This document shows, one piece after another, positions 25,375-35,574 of a stretch of DNA of 64,000 nucleotides. This DNA comes from Balaenoptera acutorostrata (taxonomy: Eukaryota; Chordata; Mammalia; Artiodactyla; Balaenopteridae), in NCBI RefSeq assembly GCF_949987535.1, contig NC_080080.1, forward strand, positions 57,758,668-57,822,667, in the 5' to 3' direction. Numbering within the stretch: the first letter of the stretch is position 1; every line of letters begins with the position of its first letter. Below the pieces are notes generated by a model. It had not been told where the DNA came from. It ran no database searches and saw nothing but the letters and a program-made list of their open reading frames with translations. A program made the position numbers and the translations under genes.

Positions 25375-25387
25375 CGATCGGAGTTCA
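25375..25387 (+). promoter_or_regulatory. ARE7-like DR1 site with an altered half-site
   Basis: cgatcg-g-agttca. The 3' half-site AGTTCA and flanking tact/ctgg match the mouse ARE7 context. The 5' half-site is CGATCG where mouse has GGATCA, so it lacks the final A of the AGGTCA consensus and gains two CpG dinucleotides. Confidence 0.6.
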
Positions 25388-25719
25388 CTGGAGCGAAGTC
25401 CCAGAGCAAAAGTGTCTCCCAGAAAGAATACTCAGTGTTTCCTTGTAATTAAAATTGTTCTTGGATGGGTTGCTCCTGTTTTGTCTCTGTATCAGCATCA
25501 AGTCACAGTTAGCACCTATTGTGGCATCTGCCACTATCTGATATTTTCATTCTAGTACGTGATCCTCATTTTGTCTACAACCTCAGGGTGCCCACGTATT
25601 CAACTCAAGCATGCGCTCTCACTTTCCCTTCCTCTCTTCTCCTTCATTTCTTTATTCTTTTCTTCTTTTTCTATTCCGCCTCCCTGACCTCTTTTTCCTT
25701 CTTCTCTCCCTTAAACATT

Positions 25720-25905
25720 ATTTCCCAAGTACCTATTATGAAGCAAAAACTATGCTTACTGTCAGCCAGAAACACTCTGGATGCACATCCCTCCTCTTCA
25801 GGAAGCTCACAACCCTCATGTGCCTTCTCTGCTTGTTGTATTCATTCTTGTGCCACAGCATCAAGCACAGAGACTGGTACTTATTAGGCATTTAATGAAT
25901 ACATA
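25720..25905 (+). repeat. L2-like tail
   Basis: caagcacagagactggtact and aggcatttaatgaatacata resemble an L2 3' end. Confidence 0.5.
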
Positions 25906-27660
25906 GCTGAATATCTTCTTTGTCTTTAGCTCTATTTATGTAATTTAAAACACGATATGTGTACAATTTTAAAAGCACGTAGAATGTAACTGGGCTGAGA
26001 GATTGGTAAAAGTGAGGATATGAACAGAAGTTTGGAAGAGATAAGGTGTGCTCTTTACTTGTGGATTGAAAAGAGTTCCTACAAGCACAAGTTAGTTTAC
26101 ATGCTACTACAACTTCAGGGAGCCAAACCGGTTCTTTTGCTCCATGGTTTATCCCCTACACCTGAAAATTTCCCCTTGACTCTGTCACATACAATTTTGG
26201 GAAGTTAATCAGGATCATTTTAAAAGATGTGAACACTTTTAGTAATGTTATGATATTATCTGTCTTTTATACCTTAATATGATCAAAATCAATCTGATTG
26301 ATTTCCTCCTAATTCAACACTGAACTCTATAGAACTACCAAGTCATACAGAGTGCTAAGCCTGGGTATCCAAGGATGAATAAGATACAATCCCTATCCCC
26401 AAAGAGCTCACAGCCACACGAGAACAAACTTGGGTGTGTGTATGTGTGTTTCTGTCTCTCTCTGGACATTTCCTTGGTGATGTCTTCTGGTTCATTTGTA
26501 CATTCCTTTCTGGTTTTCCTAGTTAATATTTTCACTTTTGCCTACAGTCAGTTCTTCATAATGAAGTTTGCTTTATTACATAAAGAAAAGGTAGGGCACA
26601 CTCTACATTCAGAAAGTGCTTTGCCAGCTCTTTAGTTGGTTCCTACTTGCACCTACTACACTTTGGAGGAAGAGTCCCTTTTATGAGAAAGAGGGCAAGT
26701 GAAGAAGTTATACAACACACTTGAAGCCACAGTACAACTCTGTAATTAGCCACTACCTTCTTAACTGACTCATAGTCTACTGGCTTACTCACTCTTTTCA
26801 AAACCACCACTGTTTTGAAGTCAAAAAGTCAATGATCAGTCACTGTGAACATATGTTCAATGAATGGTACACAAACTAATACAGGGTTACCTTTGTATTG
26901 CCTCTTAAATCTAAGAAATGTAAAACGATTCTCATATTAAATGTTCCCATCAGTCTGTGGGGAGAGAAAATCAAGTGAAATATGCTGAAATTTTTTGCCA
27001 GAATTTCATCTTAAAACTCTGACAAACCCTAAAACATTGATAATGACAATGCATTAATATAGGAACTTTGCTTCAATAAAAGGAGAGCCTTGCCATGAAC
27101 TATTCCTTAACCTACCACACACATGCCGAGAAAACACTCCCTCTCATTGTGGCTTTGTCTCTACTCCTTATTATCCAGTGATTGTGTATGTTTCCTCTTC
27201 AACTTAAAAATTGTCAGAAAAAATACCCTCATTTCCTCCAAAAGAAATAAACACAGGCAAAGGTCAGAGGGATACATTCCATGGAAGCTGTCCATTGTAG
27301 AGCAAAGTGCAAAGCAGCTGGTCTGAACTAGAGAGTGTCTGTCCCCCCAAGTCAGCACTGAGGGTCTGGGGCCATATTCCCCATGTCCACATTTCCAAAG
27401 CAAAGTGAGACTCTGGTCCTTGAAGACCCCTTCCCACAGCTCAGGAGAAAGAGTTTGGCTTCGTATGTGTATTTTAATGCTGTATTTGAATATTCATGAA
27501 CAAAAGCATAGTCCTCTCTGTGGGAATTCCTTTCCTAAACAAAGGCAAATTTTCTCCCATGTGCCTTGTCTATGGGAACCAAGCTCCTCCAGAAGGAAGG
27601 AGCTTCCTGTACCCCTCCTATATCATTTCTCAATTTCTTCCACTGTTTTTCCACTATCTC
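25905..27660. other. Unique sequence with minor L2-like text, no gene
   Basis: A short L2-like piece may lie at 26355-26415 (gatgaataagatacaatccc). No exon supported. Confidence 0.4.
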
Positions 27661-27925
27661 ATTGCCATTACTTTTGATCAGCCCCTCGTTATCTCTTAAC
27701 TCTCACCTTGTAAGTGAATTTACATCTGCTTATTCTACCCTTTATAATCCACCCTTCCCAGTGCCACCATATCTTTGTAAAACACAGATTTGAGCCCACT
27801 GCTTTGTTGTTTTAAAACTCATACACAAGCCTTAAGCATGATTATGTACCCTAAATCCATACCTCATTCCTTGTGTTAATTAGTGCATTAATCCAGCAAA
27901 TATTTGGTGAATGAGTAAGGTACTA
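27660..27925 (+). repeat. L2-like relic
   Basis: Diverged text with an L2-like order. Weak support. Confidence 0.3.
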
Positions 27926-28469
27926 GGAACTTTAAATCATGAATGGGATAAAGTTCAGGATGAAGAGGGAGGTTAGGAATGAGGCGGAACTGGGTATGGA
28001 ATGAAAGTATTGCTTATCTTTTACAGAGTATATGCTAATAAAAGATGCTAAAAGTGTAAAACAATTTTTAGGAGAGCAGCAAGAGCCTCTTGTGCAAAAA
28101 AATTTCCATATTAAGATGATTGTCAAAGCAAAACATCTAAAAAAGGTTTTGTATTGTGTTTTACTTTGGTCTCAGGCTGGTAACTAGAATGGAAAGTTGG
28201 ATCATTAAGGAGAGCAGAAATCATGTGTTATTTATTATTATACTCCTTCACCACAACTAGTCTAGTGCCTTGGACATAGTATGTTTGAAAAAAAGATTTT
28301 CTGAAAATTATTTGCCAAACTATAAACCTGGTTTATACATTGAAACTAGGTTTGAAAATATAAATAGTATAATTTCTACTAGTTTTCAAGAAAAGATGAC
28401 CACTAAAGTTTTGGTTAAATCTGAATTCTCTTCCTTAATACAAAGGGAGAATATTCTTTTTTTTCCCCT

Positions 28470-28680
28470 TCATTTTTTTATAAAAATTTTTATTTTTATA
28501 TTGGAATATAGTCTATTTACAATGTTGAGTTAGCTTTTGGTGTACAACAAAGTGATTCAGTTATACATATACATATATCTTTTTTAGATATTCTTTTTCA
28601 GATTCTTTTCCCATTTAGGTTATTACAGAATATTGAGTAGAGTTCCCTGTGCTATACACCAGGTCCTTGTAAGAAAATAT
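28470..28680 (-). repeat. L1 3' UTR fragment
   Basis: ggaatatagtctatttacaa to agagttccctgtgctatac, antisense L1 tail. Confidence 0.8.
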
Positions 28681-29640
28681 CCTTTAAAAAGTGTTGAACC
28701 CAAGGTTGTATAACATTAAATGTTTTTTTAGTGTGTTTCTCCTTATTATATACCACTTTACTCACACAGCAGTCCATTGGACTCTGTGGTGAAAGGTGAT
28801 GGAGGAACCTCCGTTTGATGAGAGAACGTTCTATCTTATTTATGCAGAAAGAGTAAGTATTAGGAACTGAGATGAAGATAAATTATGGAGGAACTAGGCA
28901 GTTGCTTGTATTCCCAGTTACCCTGCAGAGCAGATGCATAAAATATGAGGTGTGTGCCTCTGCTTTAAATTTCTGGACAGCTTATTGTCTAGAAAGAATT
29001 CTCTACCTTACATGATACATAACTTAGTGGACTTGTGCATAGAAGAATATTAGCATTTCACAGGATGGCTCATGTTTTTGGAACATAAATTGAACTGTAT
29101 TTAAAGATAGCATCTCTTCAAGTAAGTAATTCTGTCGAGCCTATTTTGTTATTCTACACAATTGATTTCATGAAATTCCTTCATGTAGGCTCAACTACCC
29201 TCTCACATCTTAATTCTTTCATTGCCAAGGCCCTTTACTATATATAGGTTACTACGAGTCCTATTTATATGAAATCATTAAAGGAGCTAATGTTTTTTGT
29301 AGAAAATCTCAACTCTACCATTTCTCCAACAATGATCAGTCACTAAATATGTCGACCTAGGGACATGAAGCTACTGGCCCACAGAAATATTCTTGAAGTA
29401 TTTTTACAGGAGTGTTGCTGGACTCTCACTAACCCACCGAACTAGTTTTTCCTTCATGCATTTTATTGAATACCTTGTTACATCAGTGAAAAATCTAGAT
29501 GAAAGCCCCTGCCTTAATGGAGCTTAGACTCTTATCACCAGGAACATATATCTGTACTTTGGTCATGGTTTATAGGAACATATATCAATACTTTGTCATG
29601 GTTTTCTGATGGTGGTCATGTTTGAGTAAACGTCATGAAT
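28680..29640. other. Unique sequence, nothing recognised
   Basis: No gene or clear repeat supported. Confidence 0.4.
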
Positions 29641-29649
29641 GGGTATGAA

Positions 29650-30010
29650 ACCAACAACTCCTGCTATTCCCTGTGTCTGGAACATTATTTTCTCTGGTCT
29701 TTCCATGGCTGTCTTTTTCTCATTGTTCAAGTGTCAGCTCAACTGTTCACCTCCTTTGACTGACCTTCTCGGACTGCCCCATCTGGAGCTGCCAACCATC
29801 ACAGCTGTCATTATATCAGATTACCCTGTTCTGTTTTCTCTGAAACACACAGCTGAATTGGTTTATTTATTTATCTCTTTGTATATTATCTTCTCTAGTA
29901 CTAGAATATAAGCTCCATGAGAGCAAGCAAATGCCTGGTGTGGCTTGCTCATTATTGAATCCCCAGTGGCTAGTAAATTGCCTATGATACATGCCAAATA
30001 AACAAATGGA
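29650..30010 (+). repeat. L2
   Basis: ctttccatggctgtcttttt, ttcaagtgtcagctcaactg, ataagctccatgagagcaag and the tail gatacatgccaaataaac are in L2 consensus order. The open frame at 29639-29911 is L2-derived. Confidence 0.8.
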
Positions 30011-30034
30011 CCTTGGTGTTGTGGTACTCTAAAT

Positions 30035-30535
30035 CAGCACTGCTCAATAGAAAAATAACGTGAGCCACATGTAACCTAAAATTTTCTTGCAGACACGTTA
30101 AGAAAGTAAAAAATAAGCAGGTTAAATTAATTTTAGTAATATATTTTATTTAACCCAATATGTCTAAAATGTTGTCATTTCAACATATCATCAACATAAA
30201 AGTTTTTGATGAGATATTGTACTTTTTTCCATATTGTCCTCAAAATTTAATGTGCATTTTATACTAACAGTACACCTCCATTCAGATTCTAAATTTTATT
30301 TTGAAATGCTTCATAGACATTTAGATTTCATAAAATTTATAGTTGAAAAGGTAGATTTACATATTCAAGTTCTTTCACATACATTTAAAAGTTTTCCAGC
30401 AACTGAATCATGATCATTTCTTAAATTTTAATTAAAATTGAATAAAATAAAAAATTTAGTTTCTCAGTCATATTAGTACATTTCAAGTATTCGAGAGCCA
30501 CATGTGACTAGAAACTACAGTATTGGACAGTCCAT
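30035..30535. mobile_element. hAT-type non-autonomous DNA transposon
   Basis: The ends cagcactgctcaata and the complement of tattggacagtccat pair at 11 of 15 positions. The 8-base flanks ctctaaat (30027-30034) and ctctaaaa (30536-30543) look like a hAT target-site duplication. The interior is AT-rich with no transposase. Confidence 0.75.
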
Positions 30536-30639
30536 CTCTAAAAAAATGTTTAAATTGCAGTGTCACAATACACATATGTTCAAATATGATAATCATTTGA
30601 AAATCTGTCTGAAGCAATTTGTTACTAAAAGTAAAACAT

Positions 30640-31600
30640 CAACATATATTTTGAAAAGTAAACCATTATTTACAGACTGGGAGAAAATATTTTCTAAAAA
30701 CACATTCAATAGAAGACTGTTATCCAAAATGTACAAAAAGCTCTTAAACTAAACAATAAGAAACAAACAACACAATTTAAAAAATGGGCCAAGGGCTTTA
30801 ACAGACACATCACCAAAGAAGACATACAGAGGGCAAATAAGCATGTGAAAAGATGTTCCTCATCATATGTCATCAGGAAAATGCAAACTAAAGCAATGAT
30901 ACCACTAGACACCTATTAAAATGGCCAAAATCAAAACACTGACAACACTAAATGCTGCTGAAAATGTGGAGCAACAGAACTCTCATTCATTGCTGGTGGG
31001 AATTCAAAATGGTACAGACCTTTTGGAAGACAATGTGACAGTTTCTTGCAGAACTAAACAAAGTCTTACCCTATCATGCTCCTTGGTATTTACCCAAAGA
31101 GTCTGAAAACTATGTCCACACAAAAACTCATGCTCCTTGGCATTTACGCAACAGGTTTGAAAACTATGTCCACACTAAAACCTGCATGTGGATGTTTATA
31201 ACAACTTTATTCATAACTACCAAATCTTGGAAATAATCAAGATGTCCTTCAGTAGGTGAAAATATGAATAAACCATAGTATGTCCAGGCAACAGAATATT
31301 CTTCAGTGCTAAAAAGAAATGAGCTATTAAGCCATGAAACAATATGGAGGAAACTTAAATGAAAATTATTAAGTGAAAGAAGCTGATCTGACAAGACACA
31401 TACTATATGATTCCAATTATATGACATTCTGGAAAAGGCAAACCTATGGAGATAGTAAAAATGACAGTGGTTGACGGAGTTGTGGGAAGGTGGTGGGAGT
31501 GCCAGAGAAAGATGAATAGGCAAAACACAGAGGATTTTTAAGACAGTAAAAATACTCTGTATGATGTTATAAGGATGAATACATATCATTATACTTTTGT
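30640..31600 (+). repeat. Old L1 ORF2 end and 3' UTR
   Basis: gactgggagaaaatattttc, aaaatgggccaagggcttta and attgctggtgggaattcaaa are L1 ORF2 phrases. A 54-base segment is tandemly duplicated within it (31075-31182). Confidence 0.85.
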
Positions 31601-31713
31601 CCAAACACATAGAACATACAATACCAAGAGTGAACCCTCGGGTAAAATACGGACTTTGGGTGGTTGTAATGTATCAGTGTAGGTTCATCCTTAGTAAAAA
31701 ATGTACCACTCTG

Positions 31714-32006
31714 GGCTTCCCTGGTGGCGCAGTGGTTGAGAATCTGCCTGCCAATGCAGGGGACACAGGTTCGAGCCCTGGTCTGGGAAGATCCCACATG
31801 CCGTGGAGCAACTGGGCCCGTGAGCCACAATTACTGAGCCTGTGCGTCTGGATCCTGTGTTCCGCAACAAAAGAGGCTGCAATAGTGAGAGGCCCACACA
31901 CCGTGATGAAGAGTGGCCCCTGCTTGCCACAACTAGAGAAAGCCCTTGCACAGAAACGAAGACCCAACATAGCCATAAATAAATTAATTAATTAAAAAAA
32001 AAAAAA
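31714..32006 (+). mobile_element. CHR-type SINE
   Basis: Complete copy with perfect 11-base target-site duplication gtaccactctg (31703-31713 and 32007-32017). Confidence 0.96.
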
Positions 32007-32019
32007 GTACCACTCTGGT

Positions 32020-32860
32020 GAGTGATGTTGATAACAGGGGAGGCTATGCCTGTGTGGGGGCAGGGAGTACGTGAGAAATTGCTGTAACTTTCAATTTTGT
32101 TGTAAATCTAAAACTTCTCTAAAAAAACTGTCTTAAACACAAAACAAACTAAAAACAAATGAAAAAGTAAAAGCCATTATTAACTTAGAACATGAAGTTA
32201 TCCCTGCACGAAGACTGATCATTTTTATTTTCTTGTTCAGTGAATTTATAATAGCAAGTCTACACGGAATTGCACACCACCCACAGTCTATGTATCTATG
32301 CAACAGTCCAGAGTGAATAAACACTATTACTGCACCATTAACATAAGCAACAGTTAAAAACTACTATTGTAACATGACTTTATCAGTTTTTCTTAGCAAC
32401 TTGCTTGCCTACAGAAAATCCTGTCCTTTACAGAATCCTCTATCTCAACCATTTCTGGGAAGCCCTTAGGATACTTACAAATCAATCGTGTGCTCAGCAG
32501 ATACTGTTCAATGGAATACACAGTGTAGTGATACTAAGCACACCCGTAGTATTTTAATTTCTTTTTTTCTTTCCTAAAGTCTGGGTGTGCTCATGTGAGC
32601 TTGCTGCCCATGTGACCATCTTCCATCATTCTGGTATGGGGTAGGGGATGGGGGGGACTGAAAAACATGGTTACTTTAGAAAAACATTCTCATGAATTAT
32701 TCACTATGTAAAAGCAGGAAATTAGATTTTGATAGCTTGTGACCACCCCACTTCTGATTGTTTTTAAGTAAAACAACACCATTTAGATCTGGATAAATTT
32801 AGAGCTTATAATATAGTTCAGGAACTGGATGAATTTTCTCAGTATGGGGAGCATATTTTG
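32020..32860. other. Unique sequence, nothing recognised
   Basis: No exon or repeat supported. Confidence 0.4.
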
Positions 32861-32879
32861 GATTGGTGTCTATTTTTTT

Positions 32880-33207
32880 TTTTTTTTTAAGAGCAGACAG
32901 GTTTTTAAAAAAAATTATTATTTATTTATTTATTTATTTATTTTTGGCTGTGTTGGGTCTTCGTTTCTGTGCGAGGGCTTTCTCTAGTTGTGGCAAGCAG
33001 GGGCCACTCTTCATCGCGGTGCACGGGCCTCTCACTATCATGGCCTCTCTTGTTGCAGAGCACAGGCTTCGGACGCGCAGGCTCAGTAGTTGTGGCTCAC
33101 GGGCCTAGTTGCTCCGCGGCATGTGGGATCTTCCCAGACCAGGGCTCGAACCCGTGTCCCCTGCATCGGCAGGCAGATTCTTAACCACTGTGCCACCAGG
33201 GAAGCCC
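32880..33207 (-). mobile_element. CHR-type SINE
   Basis: Antisense copy with tggtgtctattttttt at 32864-32879 and 33208-33223 as target-site duplication. The tail carries an extra gagcagacagg segment between two A-rich (here T-rich) tracts. Confidence 0.95.
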
Positions 33208-33403
33208 TGGTGTCTATTTTTTTAAGGGGTCTGTGGAAATCCACACTATGCTCTCATTTAGGAGATGGAATGAGTGAGGTTAAATGATCATTTATTAATT
33301 AAATCTGCTGTACAGATTCCTGGTGGAAAATTGAATTTACTTTTTCTTTTTCATTCATACAAAACATTTGAAATGAGAAAGCTGGGGTACTTTACCATTA
33401 CTT

Positions 33404-34940
33404 GGCATTTTTTACAGAATTAGAACAAAAAAAATCTTAAAATTTGTATGGAGATACAAAAGACCCTGAATACCCAAAGCAATCTTGAGGGGAAAAAAAT
33501 GGAACTGGAGGAATCAGACTCCCTGACTTCAGACTATACTACAAAGCTACAGTAATCAAGACAGTATGGTACTGGAACAAAAACAGAAATATAGATCAAT
33601 GGAACAGGATCGAAAGCACAGAGACAAACCCATGCACATATGGTCACCTTATCTTTGATAAAGGAGGCAAGAATATATAATGGAGAAAAGACAGCCTCAA
33701 TAAGTGGTGCTGGAAAACCTGGACAGCTGCATGTAAAAGAATGAAATTAGAACATTCCCTAACACCATACACAAAAATAAACTCAAAATGGATTAAAGAC
33801 CTAAATGTAAGACCAGACACTATAAAACTCTTAAAGGAAAACATAGGAAGAACACTCTTTGACATAAATCACAGCAAGATCTTTTTTTTGATCCACCTCC
33901 TAGAGTAATGGCAATAAAAACAAAAATAAACAAATGGGACCTAATGAAACTTAAAAGCTTTTGCACAGTAAAGGAAACTGTAAACAAGACGAAAAGACAA
34001 CCTTCAGAATGGGAGAGAATATTCGCAAATGAATCAACGGACAAATGATTAATCTCCAAAATATATAAACAGCTCATGCAGCTCAATATTCAAAATGGAA
34101 ACAACCCAATCAAAAAATGGGCAGAAGACCTAAATAAACATTTTCCAAAGAAGACCTTCAGCTGGCCAAGAGGCACATGAAAAGCTGCTCAACATCACTA
34201 ATTATTAGAGAAATGCAAATCAAACTATAATGAGGTATCACCTCACACCAGTTAGAATGGTAATCATCAGAAAATCTACAAAAAACAAATGCTGGAGAGG
34301 GTGTGGAGAAAAGGGAACTCTTCTGCACTGTTGGTGGGAATGTAAGTTGATACAGCCACTATGGAGAACAGTATGGAGGTTCCTTAAAAAACTAAAAGTA
34401 GAATTACCATATGACCCAGCAATACCACTACTAGGCACATACCCAGAAAAAAACATAATTCAAAAAGACACATGCACCCCAATGTTCAATGCAGCACTAT
34501 TTATAATCGCCGGGTCATGGAATCAACCTAAATGCCCATCGACAGATGAGTGGATAAAGAATATATGGTACATATATACAATGGAATATTACTCAGCCAT
34601 AAAAAGGAACGAAATTGGGTCATTTGTAGAGATGTGATGGACCTAGAGACTGTCATACAGAGTGAAGTAAGTCAGAAAGAGAAAAACAAATATCGTATAT
34701 TAACACCTATATGTGGAATCTAGAAAAATGGTACAGATGAACCAGTTTGCAAGGCAGAAATAGAGACACAGATGTAGAGAACAAATGTATGGACATCAAG
34801 TGGGGAAAGCGGGGCGGGGCTGGTGGTGGTGGTGGGATGAACTGGGAATTGGGATTGACATATATACACTAATATGTATAAAATAGGTAACTAATAAGAA
34901 TTTGCTGTATAAAAATAAATAAATAAAATTTTTTAAAATG
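33404..34940 (+). mobile_element. 5'-truncated L1 upstream of FABP4
   Basis: Begins inside ORF2 and runs through the ORF2 C-terminus (open 34230-34637, [20 protein letters not shown]), a G-rich 3' UTR and an aaataaataaataaa tail. The target-site duplication ccattactt is at 33395-33403 and 34941-34949. It ends about 0.5 kb before the FABP4 transcription start. ORF2 further upstream is broken by stops. Confidence 0.93.
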
Positions 34941-34949
34941 CCATTACTT

Positions 34950-35282
34950 ATTTTGTTTTAGTTTCCAGGTAATTCCTGAGACAGTACTGCCCCAAAGAGC
35001 CTTTGCAATTACTTAAGAATATACAAGATAATTCTTATGTTCCTCAATTCAAATGAACCACATAATTGTAATTTTAATAGAAACTCCAGAAATGGGAGTC
35101 AAAATTTATCACAAGATAATTACCCTGCTGTACTCTACACTGGGGTAAATATGTATGAAAATAATAGGAGGAAATTCAATGCACTGAATATTAAACTGTC
35201 GAAACAGGAATGTTTAAAATATTCTGTAATGGTTAAAAATAAGTTGTATTCTAAGTTCAATGACCATTTGCCAGGGAGAACC
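34950..35282. other. Unique sequence between the L1 and the FABP4 promoter
   Basis: About 330 bases with no recognised element. It may hold upstream promoter sequence. Confidence 0.4.
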
Positions 35283-35470
35283 AAAGTTGAGAAATTTCTA
35301 TTAAAAACATGACTCAAAGGAAAAACTGCAGAGGCTAGCAATGAAGGAAATGATCTGATACCATTCCCAATTGGTTATTCCTAAAATCACTTGTTCTGGA
35401 TATCTTTAAAAGGAAGTTATCTGGACTCAGAGGGTATAGCACCTTCCTGAAAGCTGCAGCTTCTTTCTCA
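35283..35470 (+). promoter_or_regulatory. FABP4: FABP4 proximal promoter
   Basis: A C/EBP-like element (ttgagaaat, 35287-35295) and a perfect AP-1 site (TGACTCA, 35310-35316) sit 15 bases apart. This is the arrangement known from the mouse aP2 promoter, where C/EBP alpha and Fos-containing complexes bind. A weak TATA-like tatag is at 35435-35439. By analogy with human FABP4 transcription would start near 35455-35462, leaving a 5' UTR of roughly 40-50 bases. The start site is inferred, not seen. Confidence 0.7.
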
Positions 35471-35501
35471 CTTTGAAAAATAATTCTAGAAAGCTCCCAA
35501 A

Positions 35502-35574
35502 ATGTGTGATGCATTTGTAGGTACCTGGAAACTTGTCTCCAGTGAAAACTTTGAAGATTACATGAAAGAAGTGG
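35502..35574 (+). CDS. FABP4: FABP4 coding exon 1
   Basis: Codons 1-24 plus the first base of Gly25 (73 nt, phase 1). The ATG follows a short A-rich leader (ctcccaaaatg). The donor is GTGG|GTAAGG. It encodes the first beta strand and the start of helix I; Y20 corresponds to the tyrosine known as Y19 in other mammals. Confidence 0.95.

Larger units (their letters stand above)
25240..25560 (+). promoter_or_regulatory. FABP4: Distal adipocyte (aP2) enhancer of FABP4
   Basis: From memory this block is collinear with the mouse aP2 adipocyte enhancer. In order it has an NF1-like half-site (cttggcaa, 25245-25252), an ARE6-like element (tgcacatttcacccag, 25274-25289), a conserved spacer (cctgacatttg, 25352-25362), an ARE7-like DR1 (25375-25387) and the downstream segment with ccttgtaa, ggatg and tgctcc. 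In mouse, ARE6 and ARE7 bind PPARG/RXRA and drive fat-specific expression from about 5.4 kb upstream. Here the block is about 10 kb upstream of FABP4. Part of the extra distance is L1 and SINE insertions at 30.6-34.9 kb. No coding potential is visible. The assignment rests on recalled sequence and needs an alignment. Confidence 0.8.

Noticed and set aside
31674..31976. Minus-strand open frame over a SINE, with related frames at 7276-7719, 32969-33184, 43252-43467 and 62299-62523
   Set aside because: All lie inside CHR SINEs and share the same GLSLVVASRGHSSSRC-type translation. They are repeat artefacts, not genes.
1..35000. Possible FABP12 exons upstream of FABP4
   Set aside because: I looked for FABP signatures such as GTWK, ISFKLG and WDGKETT and found none. 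The spacing in human suggests FABP12 lies outside the window.
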